From JBPOFY01 sp051252415 (lineage in GTDB: Bacteria; Verrucomicrobiota; Verrucomicrobiia; Opitutales; Coraliomargaritaceae): 64,000 bases of DNA. Shown in pieces: positions 1 through 9,492 of the stretch. Where the stretch lies: NCBI GenBank assembly GCA_051252415.1, contig JBPOGA010000011.1, positions 1 to 64,000 of the forward strand. Reading direction: 5' to 3'. Made by a program: the position numbers and the translations under genes. The notes below the pieces were generated by a model that saw only the letters and a program-made list of their open reading frames with translations, did no database searches and was not told the origin of the DNA. The stretch's first letter is position 1. The number at the start of each line of letters is the position of its first letter.

Positions 1-128
1 CCGAATCCAGTTGAATTAACGGCGAGCGTGTCGCCGTCAAAGGAGTCTTCATACAGAACCGTCGCCGGGAGCATCCCGGCAAGTAGGAAATACATCGAAA
101 AAATTCGCAGTCTCTTGGTCATATACAT
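1..128 (-). CDS. Secreted protein, N-terminal fragment only (cut by window edge)
   Basis: Reading minus from 128 gives a start codon, a basic N-terminus (MTKRLR), a hydrophobic stretch typical of a signal peptide, and then YEDSFDGDTLAVNSTG. The last stretch closely matches YRDYFDNDTLAVNTSG in the large secreted protein at 27011-31117, where it opens a predicted concanavalin-like (jelly-roll) module. The start could be at 128 or at the second Met (122). The gene continues beyond the left edge, so nothing can be said about its catalytic part. It lies on the same strand as the fucan-degradation genes and is probably another secreted carbohydrate-active protein, which is an inference. Confidence 0.7.
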   Translation of the reverse strand, partial: MYMTKRLRIFSMYFLLAGMLPATVLYEDSFDGDTLAVNSTGF

Positions 129-791
129 TTTGGGTTTTGGGTATGCAATTGCCTCAAGTAAGGAGGCCTAAGCAGAAAAAGGGTAGTTAGGGGGTAGTTA
201 CTCAATGATCCGACCTGGGAAGCCAGTAATTAGAAAATAAAGCAAAAGCGATGAACACTAATTTATCACTGAAACCAGTTATGAACAATCATGCATATAC
301 GTCTCTTTTATACGTAATTAGTCGTAGTCGTAAAAACGCTATTCAGCTCTGAGAGCCGAGTTCATTTCGAGTTAATGGGATGTTTCTGCTGCTGAAAGTG
401 ACCCATAAAATGAGAGCAACAAGAAGCTCATTGATCCACTTCTTGCGCTCTTTGACCAGACGGTTGCGAGCTCGCTGCTGAGCCGTTCTTGTATCAACCT
501 AGATACGGGAGTCAGAATACAGAAATCAGGAGTCAGTAGTTTACACTGAGGGACTTACAGGTACGGAGGGCTTCGCCAAATTGGCGAACCATATAATTCT
601 GTAAGCTGTTGCTTGTGAATTCTGTATTCCGACTTCTGGATCCTGACTGCTTTTTTTAGGATCAAATGACCAAAAAACTTCGAGATCGGCCGAGTGAATT
701 GAGCGGTTCGAGATGTTCGACTCATTCACAGACTCATCGCAGGCAGGCTGTTGAAACCCTACGAAAATACAGATTACTCTTCTGCCGAAGC
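129..791. other. Intergenic region with small palindromes, no convincing gene
   Basis: Nothing in this stretch reads as a conserved protein. It contains an exact 17-bp palindrome at 572-588 (TTCGCCAA-A-TTGGCGAA) lying inside a wider imperfect inverted repeat (508-524 against 620-636, about 15 of 17 matching). Both lie 3' of the gene ending at 792 and could shape its mRNA end. A run of about 50 open codons on the minus strand around 350-495 (including RTAQQRARNRLVKERKKW) has a highly basic composition and might be a gene remnant, but I do not recognise a family. Confidence 0.4.
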
Positions 792-3700
792 TTACGGCTG
801 AGTATTTCCAGAGGGCATTTCGTCGACTTGCATACGGTAGAACCGCGCCTTTCTTCCGTTGGAGAGGAATGTGGGGTAATTCAATTCCACAGCTTCGTAA
901 CCATTCGCAGCGGAGGTGCCAAAGATTCGATCTGCGCTCCTGCCATTCAGGTTCTCCCATACTGACAAGTCATGGCTAAATTGAGCGGTGTAGCTAATAC
1001 CCGACTTAAGATAGTCCTCTTGACGAATGAAACGTGCCTTCACGCTTAAGGGTGAAAAATCGATATTCACAGTCGGTGTGCCTGGCGTAAAGCTGATGCC
1101 ATTGATCGCCATGGTGCCAGCATCACTCACATTTGGATCTGTCCCGAATGCATACTCCAACAGGTTAACTAAGCCATCCATGTCCGGATCAGCGAGATCG
1201 GCAGCATTGCCGGCATTGTCGTAGCTGCTAAAATGAGTGAGTCGCCAGTTTTCCAGCTCAGTGTAGGCCACAAAGTTGGCAGTCACGTCGATGCTACCTG
1301 TGACGCTGAGATCAGTGCGCGGATTGGCTGTGCTCGCGTCGCTCCAGTCGACGAAGTAATAGTTGGTATGGGGAACTGCGGTGATGGCAGTTCCATCGTT
1401 GCCAATGCTCACTGTCTGCGAACTGGTTCCGGTAATGATCCCGTTGGAGCCAGCTGTGTAGGCCAGCGTATAAGTGGGATTTGCTGGGTAGCTGGCATAA
1501 AGATTCGCAACTTCAGTAGCATCTAGCTCGATGTCGTAGAGTTGGACGTCGTCGATATTACCAGTATAATAGGCTCCTGCAATATTGCTTCCGATCGTGG
1601 CGGCTGTTATGCCAGTCATGGTCTTGGTATTGCCTGTGCCTGAGTGCCAGAGGCTGCCGTTCCGATAGATGTTCATGACGCCGGTAGTAGCGTTTTTAGT
1701 GAAGACCCAATGTGCCCATGATCCTTTGTATTCAGCCGCGACTGCGGCCTTGCTGATACGATCGAATCCACTGTCGCCGGCATCCCAAAAGATCGTGCCA
1801 TTAGAATAAGGGAGGTGAACGTTTAGGACACGATTACCCGAACTATTGACGGCATAGATTATAGAGCTGACGGTGGGTAAACTACTATCGCCATAGGCCC
1901 ACAAGGAGATGGTGATCTGATCGCTGAGTGAACTAAACGCGGAATCAATGTTAGTGACTTGCGAACTGGTTCCATTGAATGCCAATCCGTGATTCTGATA
2001 GCCTGAAACCCAACTTGTATTCGAGATAATTCCGTCGTGTCCATTTCCAGTGATGTCGGCAGTGGTGACGCTACCGCTACCTTCATCAAAAGTCCAATGA
2101 GCCACAAGTCCTACCACCTGATAGGGCTTGAGTTCCAGTTCGAGAGACTGGATCGATTTAACAGCCGCATAGTCATCCTGACCATAAACCACAACTCGAT
2201 AACTACTACTGAGATCAAACCCACCGGTGATGACTCCTGTAGCCTCGACAATCCCATTGATCGAATAGCTCCAGGCTCCATACTGATCGATTTCAATGAC
2301 TACTGGAGTTGAAACATCAGTCACATACTGAACATTCGTTCCAGAAGTATCTAACGTGGTTACAGACATCCCGTCTGTGAAATTCAGGCCGCGAAACGTG
2401 GCTCCAAGGTCTGTTGTCAGATTGGCCCCTAAGCTATAGACAGTCGCATCGGCCCCAAATGGATTGAGCCCAGTATAGGTGGACATGTCGGTATCGACAC
2501 GGATCAAGCCAAATGAAAAATTGGCCTGTCCGAGATATCCAATGTAATCTGTTGTATAACGAGCCGTCAGTTTGAAGCCGCCATCCGACTGGAACGGCTC
2601 GGAGGAGTAACTGATCGCTCTGTTTTGATTAGTTGTTCCGTTGTTATCGTATGTCAAAGCATACCCTGAATCCAACCAATCAGCCCCACCATTGACCATT
2701 AGGCTTGTCGTAGGCATGATGGGCGGTTCGCTAACAATCAAATTAACCGTCCTCGAGGTCTCCGCCGCTCCGATCGCGATTCGTAAATCAAAGCAGTATT
2801 CGGTTGCTATCGTCTCCGTGGGAGTGCCGCTCAGCACCCAGATTCCTGATCCCGGACTGGACTCAGCTACTGATAACCACGACGGTGCATTGACTAAAGT
2901 AAAACCAGTGATACTGCCACCCGAAGGGTCCCAGAAATCAACCCCATCCGTGAGCGTGTGGCTATAGCCGAGTCCGATAATGACCTCTGTCAAGGGCGTC
3001 TCTGCGCGCCTCCAATTAGGCACCCCAGGATACTGGAATTCGCTAAAATGAGCATCCACCAATTCAAGCTGCGTCAGCGCATAGTCTCGAAGCCAAAGTT
3101 CAGGTGAATTTTCCAAGTTCGTCCGAATGAGAGGAGTCCCCCAGGTGATGGCGCCTCCATTGAGGCACCCTTCCGCAGTCCATTCCACGAACTGCGCGTC
3201 TGTCAGACAAGGAGTGGAGCCTGCATTCCAAGAAGTGGTGCTTTGTTTTGGAAAAAAGTGGCCTACCACGTCGTCGTTCCAATCTCTGGTATCCGTCGTA
3301 GCGAAAGGCAGGCCGTTATGATCCTGCATATATTCGACGATCGCAAAATTCCGAGTATACAGGATTTCGGGCACGACCATATTCCCCGCCCCACCGAATG
3401 GATGGCCGAATGTATAATCATCGAAAAGTGTTGGTGTTGCGAACGGAGCCGCATCGTTTCCGACACTATTATTGAAAGAGATTGCAGCATTCGGATTCCC
3501 CGCATGGCAGGCATCTGCGAAGGCTTCGTAGATTCTCTGGTCATCCAAAACACCGCTATCGGCGTCATCGCCACAGGCCTCCATGATATTGTCTGCTGAA
3601 TCAAAGGTCCACGCATCAATCAGGTCTCCATAACGAAGCGAATACTCCTTGAGGATGAACTCTGCGTAACAGAACATATATTTCCGCCTATCCGGATCTC

Positions 3701-4274
3701 CAACCTGAAGGTGCGGATGGTTGTTAATGAAGTTCTGGACCGTGGGGTCCGTGTCACAATAATTCTCCCAGCGCGCAGAAAGGTCGGGATAGTCGGCAGG
3801 AATATTTGCCGGCTGGCGAGCCAGTAGATTATAGGAATTCACATAGATTTCGGATTTAAGTCCTGCTGCGTTGAGTGCTTCTAGCCAACTTAAAAGCGGA
3901 TCGGGTGCCGAAGCGCGTGGAACCACCAAATTGATCGGATCACCGTTCGTATCGGTGTCACCTTGCCAAAGGCTTTCAATAATCGGATGGGGCCCAGTGT
4001 GCACAGGCGAAAAGATATTTGGACTCGCGAGGGCGATCTGAACGTAATCGATCGTTTGCAGGTGAGCTATTTGAGCCAAGAACGCATCAATGGTAATCCC
4101 CTCGATGTTCCCGTTGTAGTTCCTTTCTGGCAGCCACAAAGCGCCCCAGGCGCCTCGCATCCAATCAGCGCGCTCACCTTGCCCGAGAATTGGGTCATCG
4201 GCATGAAGCACACCAGCACACATCAAGCAGATGATAGTAATCCATCGTCGTAGGGTAGAACAAACGATTCTCAT
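792..4274 (-). CDS. Large secreted multidomain protein with GH29-like core, putative fucan hydrolase
   Basis: 1160 aa. A signal peptide covers about residues 1-25. Residues about 33-420 form a core shared with the proteins at 27011 and 31258. Its clearest block is FCYAEFILKEYSLRYGDLID followed by WTFDS, which resembles the strand of GH29 fucosidases that ends in the Asp nucleophile. A later block (EWTAEGCLNGGAITWGTPL) resembles the last conserved GH29 block. Then come a cadherin/He_PIG-like Ig domain (PSWLSV...GTPTE, about 465-500), a jelly-roll module (about 528-718), a LamG module (AHWTFDEGSG, about 722-925), a bacterial repeat (about 933-1003) and a C-terminal DPDMDGLVNLLEYAFGTDP module. 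It is probably exported and acts outside the cytoplasm on polysaccharide. Substrate and reaction are inferred from the neighbouring fucosidases and sulfatases. It could instead be a binding protein that has lost activity. Confidence 0.7.
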   Translation of the reverse strand: MRIVCSTLRRWITIICLMCAGVLHADDPILGQGERADWMRGAWGALWLPERNYNGNIEGITIDAFLAQIAHLQTIDYVQIALASPNIFSPVHTGPHPIIESLWQGDTDTNGDPINLVVPRASAPDPLLSWLEALNAAGLKSEIYVNSYNLLARQPANIPADYPDLSARWENYCDTDPTVQNFINNHPHLQVGDPDRRKYMFCYAEFILKEYSLRYGDLIDAWTFDSADNIMEACGDDADSGVLDDQRIYEAFADACHAGNPNAAISFNNSVGNDAAPFATPTLFDDYTFGHPFGGAGNMVVPEILYTRNFAIVEYMQDHNGLPFATTDTRDWNDDVVGHFFPKQSTTSWNAGSTPCLTDAQFVEWTAEGCLNGGAITWGTPLIRTNLENSPELWLRDYALTQLELVDAHFSEFQYPGVPNWRRAETPLTEVIIGLGYSHTLTDGVDFWDPSGGSITGFTLVNAPSWLSVAESSPGSGIWVLSGTPTETIATEYCFDLRIAIGAAETSRTVNLIVSEPPIMPTTSLMVNGGADWLDSGYALTYDNNGTTNQNRAISYSSEPFQSDGGFKLTARYTTDYIGYLGQANFSFGLIRVDTDMSTYTGLNPFGADATVYSLGANLTTDLGATFRGLNFTDGMSVTTLDTSGTNVQYVTDVSTPVVIEIDQYGAWSYSINGIVEATGVITGGFDLSSSYRVVVYGQDDYAAVKSIQSLELELKPYQVVGLVAHWTFDEGSGSVTTADITGNGHDGIISNTSWVSGYQNHGLAFNGTSSQVTNIDSAFSSLSDQITISLWAYGDSSLPTVSSIIYAVNSSGNRVLNVHLPYSNGTIFWDAGDSGFDRISKAAVAAEYKGSWAHWVFTKNATTGVMNIYRNGSLWHSGTGNTKTMTGITAATIGSNIAGAYYTGNIDDVQLYDIELDATEVANLYASYPANPTYTLAYTAGSNGIITGTSSQTVSIGNDGTAITAVPHTNYYFVDWSDASTANPRTDLSVTGSIDVTANFVAYTELENWRLTHFSSYDNAGNAADLADPDMDGLVNLLEYAFGTDPNVSDAGTMAINGISFTPGTPTVNIDFSPLSVKARFIRQEDYLKSGISYTAQFSHDLSVWENLNGRSADRIFGTSAANGYEAVELNYPTFLSNGRKARFYRMQVDEMPSGNTQP

Positions 4275-4387
4275 TTCTTTTTAGTTGGGGTAGAGTTAGC
4301 AAATGCCTGACCAAAGTAGGCAGTAAGCAAAGGGTAGGTCAGAACAGGAAAGAATAAGATACAGCAATTCGCCTCTTCTGACAATTG

Positions 4388-4402
4388 CGTATATACACTA
4401 TA
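4388..4402. repeat. 15-bp direct repeat, copy 1 (CGTATATACACTATA)
   Basis: An exact 15-bp copy of the sequence at 4585-4599, with the preceding ATT also shared. It sits about 115 bp upstream of the start of the gene ending at 792, between that gene and the terminator at 4412. Its AT-rich, promoter-like composition and repetition in one intergenic gap suggest a regulatory site, but no regulator gene is nearby to support this. Confidence 0.4.
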
Positions 4403-4411
4403 TTACATCAC

Positions 4412-4444
4412 AAAAAAGGCCGAGCGCTTAGCGCCCGACCTTTT
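4412..4444 (-). terminator. Rho-independent terminator of the fucosidase/sulfatase operon
   Basis: Two 14-nt arms (AAAAGGCCGAGCGC and GCGCCCGACCTTTT) are separated by a 3-nt loop and pair along their length with a couple of G-U pairs. Read on the minus strand the hairpin is followed by a run of six T. It lies about 165 bp beyond the stop codon of the gene ending at 4610, so it should end the operon that starts at 16792. The run of T on the plus strand is shorter, so termination in that direction would be weaker. Confidence 0.7.
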
Positions 4445-4584
4445 AACGTAATATAACCCCAAATGATTAAATTTATAACAACTGAAATTCATCACATAAA
4501 ATGCGAAGCATCCAGTCGATATGATCTACATACTAACAGAGGACTGCTAGGATTAACATAGCGCATACTCATACTTTATTATTA

Positions 4585-4599
4585 CGTATATACACTATA
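4585..4599. repeat. 15-bp direct repeat, copy 2 (CGTATATACACTATA)
   Basis: Identical to 4388-4402 and in the same orientation, about 10 bp past the stop codon of the GH29 gene. Function unknown. Confidence 0.4.
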
Positions 4600-4609
4600 G
4601 AGGATCTGA

Positions 4610-6142
4610 CTACTGCTTAAGTGATATTTTAAATCCAGTAACAAGCGCGTCGGGCAGCTCCTTTGGAAGCTTGATCACTAAGCCATCGGCGGTGCGCTTC
4701 GATTCGATATGCTCCTTGCTGCCCATCATTTCGATACTTGTAATTTCCCGATCAAGCAAACCACCTGTTTTCAATGTTTTGATCAGGATATCTTCGGTCG
4801 GTTTGCTCAGAACAAAAGCATAGAGCTTTCCGTCTTTCTGAGTGAAACGGATGTCCTTCTGAGAAAATGCTTTCTTGTTCTCCCCCTGACGACCGTCCTT
4901 CATTTCCAAAGGGCCTTCTCCATGTGTCTTCCACGGGCGTGTCCCGTAGATACCCTCGCCGTTAATCTTGAGAAAATCACCAAAGGCAGTGAGATAAGCA
5001 GCTTGATTATCAGGTATCGTGCCATCCCCCTTGAGTGCGATATTGAGCATGACAACGCCGTTCTTACTGATCGCATCGACGCCGTTACCAACCATCACTG
5101 GAATGCTCATTCTGTTCACCGCACCCTTGCGATAAAACCAGCTTCCAGAAAGGTCGGTCGCCCACATCCAAGGCTCTGGCTTAATATCGCCCGCACTGCC
5201 GCGCTCGAGATTATATGTAAAAGCTTCGCGATCCGCATTTGAATCCTTAAACGATAGCACCACAGTTTGCTCGCCATCATTCTCCTTCAGGTCGCGATTA
5301 ATGTAGTCAGTAAACACTTTAATACCGAGTCCTTTGCCTGTGCCAACCTTTGGATACGGTGAATCATTATTAAACATATCGGGATCATACTTCTCGATAA
5401 CTTCCCAACAGCGTGCATACCAGTGCTCATTCCAGCTGTCCTCTGAGGCATATCCACGCTGACTGTAATCCATATTAAAGAGTGACCACTCAGGTGTTCC
5501 CTCCGTCTGGTATTTACGAGCATTGGCAAAGAAACGAGGCGACCAGTATAAATGCGTGGAAACACCAAACTTTAGACCATGCTTTGTCGCTGCGTCTTTC
5601 CACTCCTGCAAGGTATCGCGCTTCGGACCCATATCTACGGAATTCCATGGGTGAGAGGAGTCGTACATGTCGAAATTATCATGGTGCGTCGCGACAGGCA
5701 TCACGAAGCGGGCACCATTATCTTTGACGAATTTCACGATGCCTTCGGGGTCCCAATTCTCACCTTTAAAAAGTGGAATCAAATCCTCGTAACCAAATTC
5801 CTCAAGGGGCCCGTAGTGATTGATATGCCAATCTGTAAGCGTTTCATTCATGCCCCACTCACCCTTCGGTTTGTCCCCTGGTGGCGAATACATGCGGCGA
5901 CCATAATGCGAACCATCGTTGGGACGGTTCTCATTGGCAGCAGAGGATACGCCCCAGTGAAACCATACACCGATCTTACCATCCTGAAACCACTCTGGAA
6001 CTTGATAGTGCTCCTTAAGCGATTCCCAGGTAGGCTCGATAGGACCAATGGACGGTTGAATCTCGGCGGCTAGCTGGACTGACGCTAGGCAGCAACTCAC
6101 GACTGCGAACACCCGTGCGTAACTGATGATCTGTGGCTTCAT
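4610..6142 (-). CDS. Alpha-L-fucosidase, GH29 family, exported
   Basis: 510 aa with a signal peptide (hydrophobic stretch near residues 8-25). The GH29 fold is indicated in order by WFQDGKIGVWFHWG, then DNGARFVMPVATHHDNFDMYDS (the 'yavlTaKHHDGFalf' position), then HGLKFGVSTHLYWSP, and a C-terminal KINGEGIYGTRPW block that opens the beta-sandwich. The expected nucleophile region reads YDPDMFNNDSPYP (about residue 255), so the Asp is present but the usual 'WFD' is replaced by 'NND'. It should release L-fucose from oligosaccharides in the periplasm. It is the last gene of the operon, 35 bp after the sulfatase. The unusual nucleophile context suggests a distinct GH29 subfamily, possibly acting on sulfated or branched fucose. 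Confidence 0.88.
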   Translation of the reverse strand: MKPQIISYARVFAVVSCCLASVQLAAEIQPSIGPIEPTWESLKEHYQVPEWFQDGKIGVWFHWGVSSAANENRPNDGSHYGRRMYSPPGDKPKGEWGMNETLTDWHINHYGPLEEFGYEDLIPLFKGENWDPEGIVKFVKDNGARFVMPVATHHDNFDMYDSSHPWNSVDMGPKRDTLQEWKDAATKHGLKFGVSTHLYWSPRFFANARKYQTEGTPEWSLFNMDYSQRGYASEDSWNEHWYARCWEVIEKYDPDMFNNDSPYPKVGTGKGLGIKVFTDYINRDLKENDGEQTVVLSFKDSNADREAFTYNLERGSAGDIKPEPWMWATDLSGSWFYRKGAVNRMSIPVMVGNGVDAISKNGVVMLNIALKGDGTIPDNQAAYLTAFGDFLKINGEGIYGTRPWKTHGEGPLEMKDGRQGENKKAFSQKDIRFTQKDGKLYAFVLSKPTEDILIKTLKTGGLLDREITSIEMMGSKEHIESKRTADGLVIKLPKELPDALVTGFKISLKQ

Positions 6143-6177
6143 TTGAGTCGAGATCTGAGATGATTAATCGCCTGTGA

Positions 6178-8007
6178 CTACTCCCCAAGTGTCTTGATCA
6201 TTGCTTGTGGCGGCTTAGCACCGAATGCCGGATCATAAACGGGTATGTTCATACCTTCCGGCGTTTGCCAACCTGCCTTAGGCTTATGTGTGACATAGGC
6301 GTAATACGGTGTGGCTGAGTTTTTTCCGATAAATACAGGAGCTAATTCAGTGACACCCTTTTCAAGAGTTACCTTGAAAGTGACTTCCTTGGCGCCCTCT
6401 GGAATATCCTTAGTCACATCGACATCACCGATGCGCATACGTGCTTTCTTGTAATTGTATTTCTTACCATAGGTGCCGTCGTTGATGCCCTTGTCGGCTT
6501 CAACTGGCCAGCGGCGAAGAGAAATTTCATATTCACCCGCGTGCTCCACTTCAAGTGCCCAGAAAGATTCTACCGCGACGGAGCCATTGACGATGTGTGT
6601 TTGATTCCAAGGTGGAAGTTGATCGAGCAACCAGTCGTGCGATGAGAGTGCGACGATAGGTGCTTCATCCGAACCGACGACCATGTAGCTAATCAAGTCG
6701 TGTTCTTGAGAGACATCGTTCCAGAACGTATCATATTCGGCACGCATACGTTCAAAGACCTCTGGATAAGTCGCGGCGACATCTTTGTCCTGCTTTGGAT
6801 CCGCTTCGATATCGTAGAGCTCCGTGCCATTGATCAAACGCCACTTATCAGTCATTACAGCGCTCTTACGCCATTTGATCGGATCAACGACGCGCTGTGA
6901 TTCAACGACTAATGCACGGTCTGGCCATTCCTGACCATCCGTGTAGAGCAACTCGCGAAGGCTCGAACCGTCGAAATCAATCTCCGGAGTATCCAGACCA
7001 ATGAGGTCAACGAAGGTAGGCAAAATATCAAGGTGTGCGGTGAGTCGCTCAACAGATTTTCCAGCTTCAATCTTTCCATTCGGCCAGCGGATAATAAACG
7101 GTACGCGGTGACCTCCGTCATATTCGGAGTTTTTCGAGCCACGCATACCACCATCGTAGCCGCCTCCTTTACCATTAAGTCCAGCAGCGGTGCCGTTATC
7201 CGTCATGAAGATCAGGATCGTATTGTCAGCCAAACCCTCAGTTTCGAGCAATTGCATAAGCTTTGCCATATTGGCGTCGATATTGGTCACCATACCATAA
7301 AACTCTGGAAATGAAACACGAGGGTCACCCTCATAAGGGTCACTGTATTCAAGTGGGCAATACAAAGGCTTGTGTGGCGCATTTAGGGAAATGTAAGCAA
7401 AGAAAGGCTGATCCTTATTCTCCTTAATGAATTTCATGCCTTCACCAAACCAAACATCGGTGCAAAAACCTTCTAAGCGAGTCGGTTTACCATTCACGAT
7501 GTAGGTATCATCAAAGTAGTCGTTGCCCCAATAATCAGGCGCCTGTCCCACTCCACCAGCCTGATGATAGACCGTGTGTTGAAAACCTCGATCCTCCGGA
7601 CGGTAGGGATACACGTCACCCAAGTGCCACTTCCCAAATAAGCCAGTAGCATAACCATTGTCGGTAAAGATGTTAGCCATTGTGACTTCACGACGACGCA
7701 GCATATTACGCCCTTGCACAGTATGCCATACACCAACGCGATTGGAATAGCGCCCCGTCATCAAAGCGGAACGAGTCGGCGCACAGGTCGGATCGACGTG
7801 AAAGTCGTTCAGCAAAGTGCCCTGAGTGCGTAGCTTATCAATATTCGGAGTCTTAATGACAGGGTTGCCAGTAAAGCCAAGATCGCCGTAGCCTTGGTCA
7901 TCAGTGATGACAATCACGACGTTGGGCTTTTCAGCTTCTTTGGAGAACGCAGGTTGCGCTAGGGTCGCAACCGCAGCTGCGATGAGTAGAATTGGTTTCA
8001 TTTGCAT
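6178..8007 (-). CDS. Family S1 sulfatase (formylglycine-dependent), exported
   Basis: 609 aa. A signal peptide is followed by PNVVIVITDDQGYGD, whose Asp pair binds calcium. The activation motif CAPTR starts at Cys75, the residue converted to formylglycine in the CxPxR class. GKWHLGD and the later TDNGTAAG block complete the alkaline-phosphatase-like fold. A C-terminal extension of about 130 residues after the sulfatase core (around SHDWLLDQLPPW and later) looks like an added beta-domain and is common in verrucomicrobial and planctomycete sulfatases. It probably removes sulfate from fucan oligosaccharides before GH29 action. It lies 12 bp downstream of the next fucosidase gene, so co-transcription is very likely. 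No sulfatase-maturating enzyme is encoded in this window. Confidence 0.92.
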   Translation of the reverse strand: MQMKPILLIAAAVATLAQPAFSKEAEKPNVVIVITDDQGYGDLGFTGNPVIKTPNIDKLRTQGTLLNDFHVDPTCAPTRSALMTGRYSNRVGVWHTVQGRNMLRRREVTMANIFTDNGYATGLFGKWHLGDVYPYRPEDRGFQHTVYHQAGGVGQAPDYWGNDYFDDTYIVNGKPTRLEGFCTDVWFGEGMKFIKENKDQPFFAYISLNAPHKPLYCPLEYSDPYEGDPRVSFPEFYGMVTNIDANMAKLMQLLETEGLADNTILIFMTDNGTAAGLNGKGGGYDGGMRGSKNSEYDGGHRVPFIIRWPNGKIEAGKSVERLTAHLDILPTFVDLIGLDTPEIDFDGSSLRELLYTDGQEWPDRALVVESQRVVDPIKWRKSAVMTDKWRLINGTELYDIEADPKQDKDVAATYPEVFERMRAEYDTFWNDVSQEHDLISYMVVGSDEAPIVALSSHDWLLDQLPPWNQTHIVNGSVAVESFWALEVEHAGEYEISLRRWPVEADKGINDGTYGKKYNYKKARMRIGDVDVTKDIPEGAKEVTFKVTLEKGVTELAPVFIGKNSATPYYAYVTHKPKAGWQTPEGMNIPVYDPAFGAKPPQAMIKTLGE

Positions 8008-8019
8008 ATGTATATCTTT

Positions 8020-9453
8020 CTATAAGCTGACTTTGATCACGGTATTGTATGGATCTAGCGCTTCCTTGGGCAGAGAGATGGTCAAACTGCCATCTGAATT
8101 TTTGAAAGTCGCTTTTTCGCCGTTAGCGAGGAACGTGGCCGCCTTTGCTTCGGATGGCATGCCATCGACAGTAATACTACCAGACTCTGGCCATTCAAGA
8201 ACATGCAAGTAAAGTGCCTTGCCATCCTTACTAGTGGAACAATCGCCCCACTCTGGACGCTCAAGAAGCGGGCTGCGACGAGAGCCATAAATGGATTCTC
8301 CATTCACTTTGAGCCACTCACCTACCACACTGTATAAACGCACGGCTTCTGGATCGAGCTTACCGTTCCCCATCGGGCCATTGTTCATAAGAGAATTACC
8401 GCCCGCACAAACCGTATGCACGAATCGATGAATCATTTCCTCTTCAGAGTGGTAGTAGTGATTACCCTTGGTCTTATAACCGAACGAGGAGCTAACGCTG
8501 TCTGGCGATTCCACATAGAGTGGCAATTTCTTGGTAGGCACTTCTTTGTCGCCAATCGAAACGTAGTCAAAGAGCTCCAGATTCTCTTGTAGAATCTTGC
8601 CCTTACCGCGGTGAATAATACGGGAATTAATCAAGCAGTTCGGACGATACTTACGGACAACATCTGTAAATTGCTTCGCACGTTCAAAGGTAATTTCAAC
8701 CGGTGTATCAAACCAAATGAGATCAATTTCGTAGTTTTTCATAAGTTCCTCGACCTGCGGCAAACTTTTCTTCGCCAAGTAGCTATCGAAGTCGGGCTCA
8801 AAGTCCGCAGGTAAATTAGGATGGATCACTTCACGACGAGTTCGCTTACTATTGAGGAAAGGTGCATCGGGCTCATCCCAGTCCTGTGCGTGTGAATAAT
8901 AGACGCCAAACTTCAGCCCCTGACGATGGCATGCTTCACTAAGCTCTTTGATGATGTCGCGCTTAAAGGGTGTGTAATCGACGATATTGTAATCACTCAC
9001 CATCGAATCGAAGAGCGCAAAACCATCGTGGTGCTTTGAGGTAATCACCACATACTTGATACCCGCATCCTTAAATGTCTTAGCCCACTCATCGGCATCG
9101 AACTCGTGCGGATTAAACTGCTTAGCCACAGCATGGTATTCGTCAGCTGACATTCGTGCAGTCGATTGAATCCACTCAGAGTAGCGGAAGCCACTGCCAC
9201 GACCTTCGTATTCTCCCTCCAACTGAGAATACACACCGAAGTGAATAAAGGCACCGAACTTAGCATCGTAGAACCATTGCTCCTTACGCGCAATCGAGTC
9301 TGGAGTCTGCGTCAGGCTATCATCGAAACGATACTCGAAAGTGACGTTTTTATCAGTTGGCTGATTTGGTGAGACTTGCTTTTCGGGTGTTTTGGCCGTG
9401 GCAATTTGGGAGCCCAAAGCAAAGGCGAATAGTGGTAGTAGTATACGTTTCAT
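8020..9453 (-). CDS. Alpha-L-fucosidase, GH29 family, exported
   Basis: 477 aa with an N-terminal signal peptide (LLPLFAFALGSQIATA). All main GH29 blocks are canonical: WFYDAKFGAFIHFGVYS, IKYVVITSKHHDGFALFDS, GLKFGVYYSHAQDW, and the nucleophile block YEIDLIWFDTP with Asp near residue 250. A GGNSLMNNGPMGNGKLDPEAV stretch corresponds to the usual 'GGNlLLNvGP'. A short C-terminal beta-domain follows GESIYGSRRSP. It is expected to remove terminal alpha-L-fucose with retention of configuration. It is more typical than the paralogue at 4610, so the two probably cleave different linkages or sulfation patterns. Confidence 0.93.
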   Translation of the reverse strand: MKRILLPLFAFALGSQIATAKTPEKQVSPNQPTDKNVTFEYRFDDSLTQTPDSIARKEQWFYDAKFGAFIHFGVYSQLEGEYEGRGSGFRYSEWIQSTARMSADEYHAVAKQFNPHEFDADEWAKTFKDAGIKYVVITSKHHDGFALFDSMVSDYNIVDYTPFKRDIIKELSEACHRQGLKFGVYYSHAQDWDEPDAPFLNSKRTRREVIHPNLPADFEPDFDSYLAKKSLPQVEELMKNYEIDLIWFDTPVEITFERAKQFTDVVRKYRPNCLINSRIIHRGKGKILQENLELFDYVSIGDKEVPTKKLPLYVESPDSVSSSFGYKTKGNHYYHSEEEMIHRFVHTVCAGGNSLMNNGPMGNGKLDPEAVRLYSVVGEWLKVNGESIYGSRRSPLLERPEWGDCSTSKDGKALYLHVLEWPESGSITVDGMPSEAKAATFLANGEKATFKNSDGSLTISLPKEALDPYNTVIKVSL

Positions 9454-9492
9454 AGAGTATTTATATTAGGATGTATGACTTATTAAAGTAAC

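Noticed and set aside
541..960. Open frames opposite or near the end of the large secreted protein gene
   Set aside because: They overlap the real gene in other frames or contain only repeat DNA, and the translations show no conserved motif.
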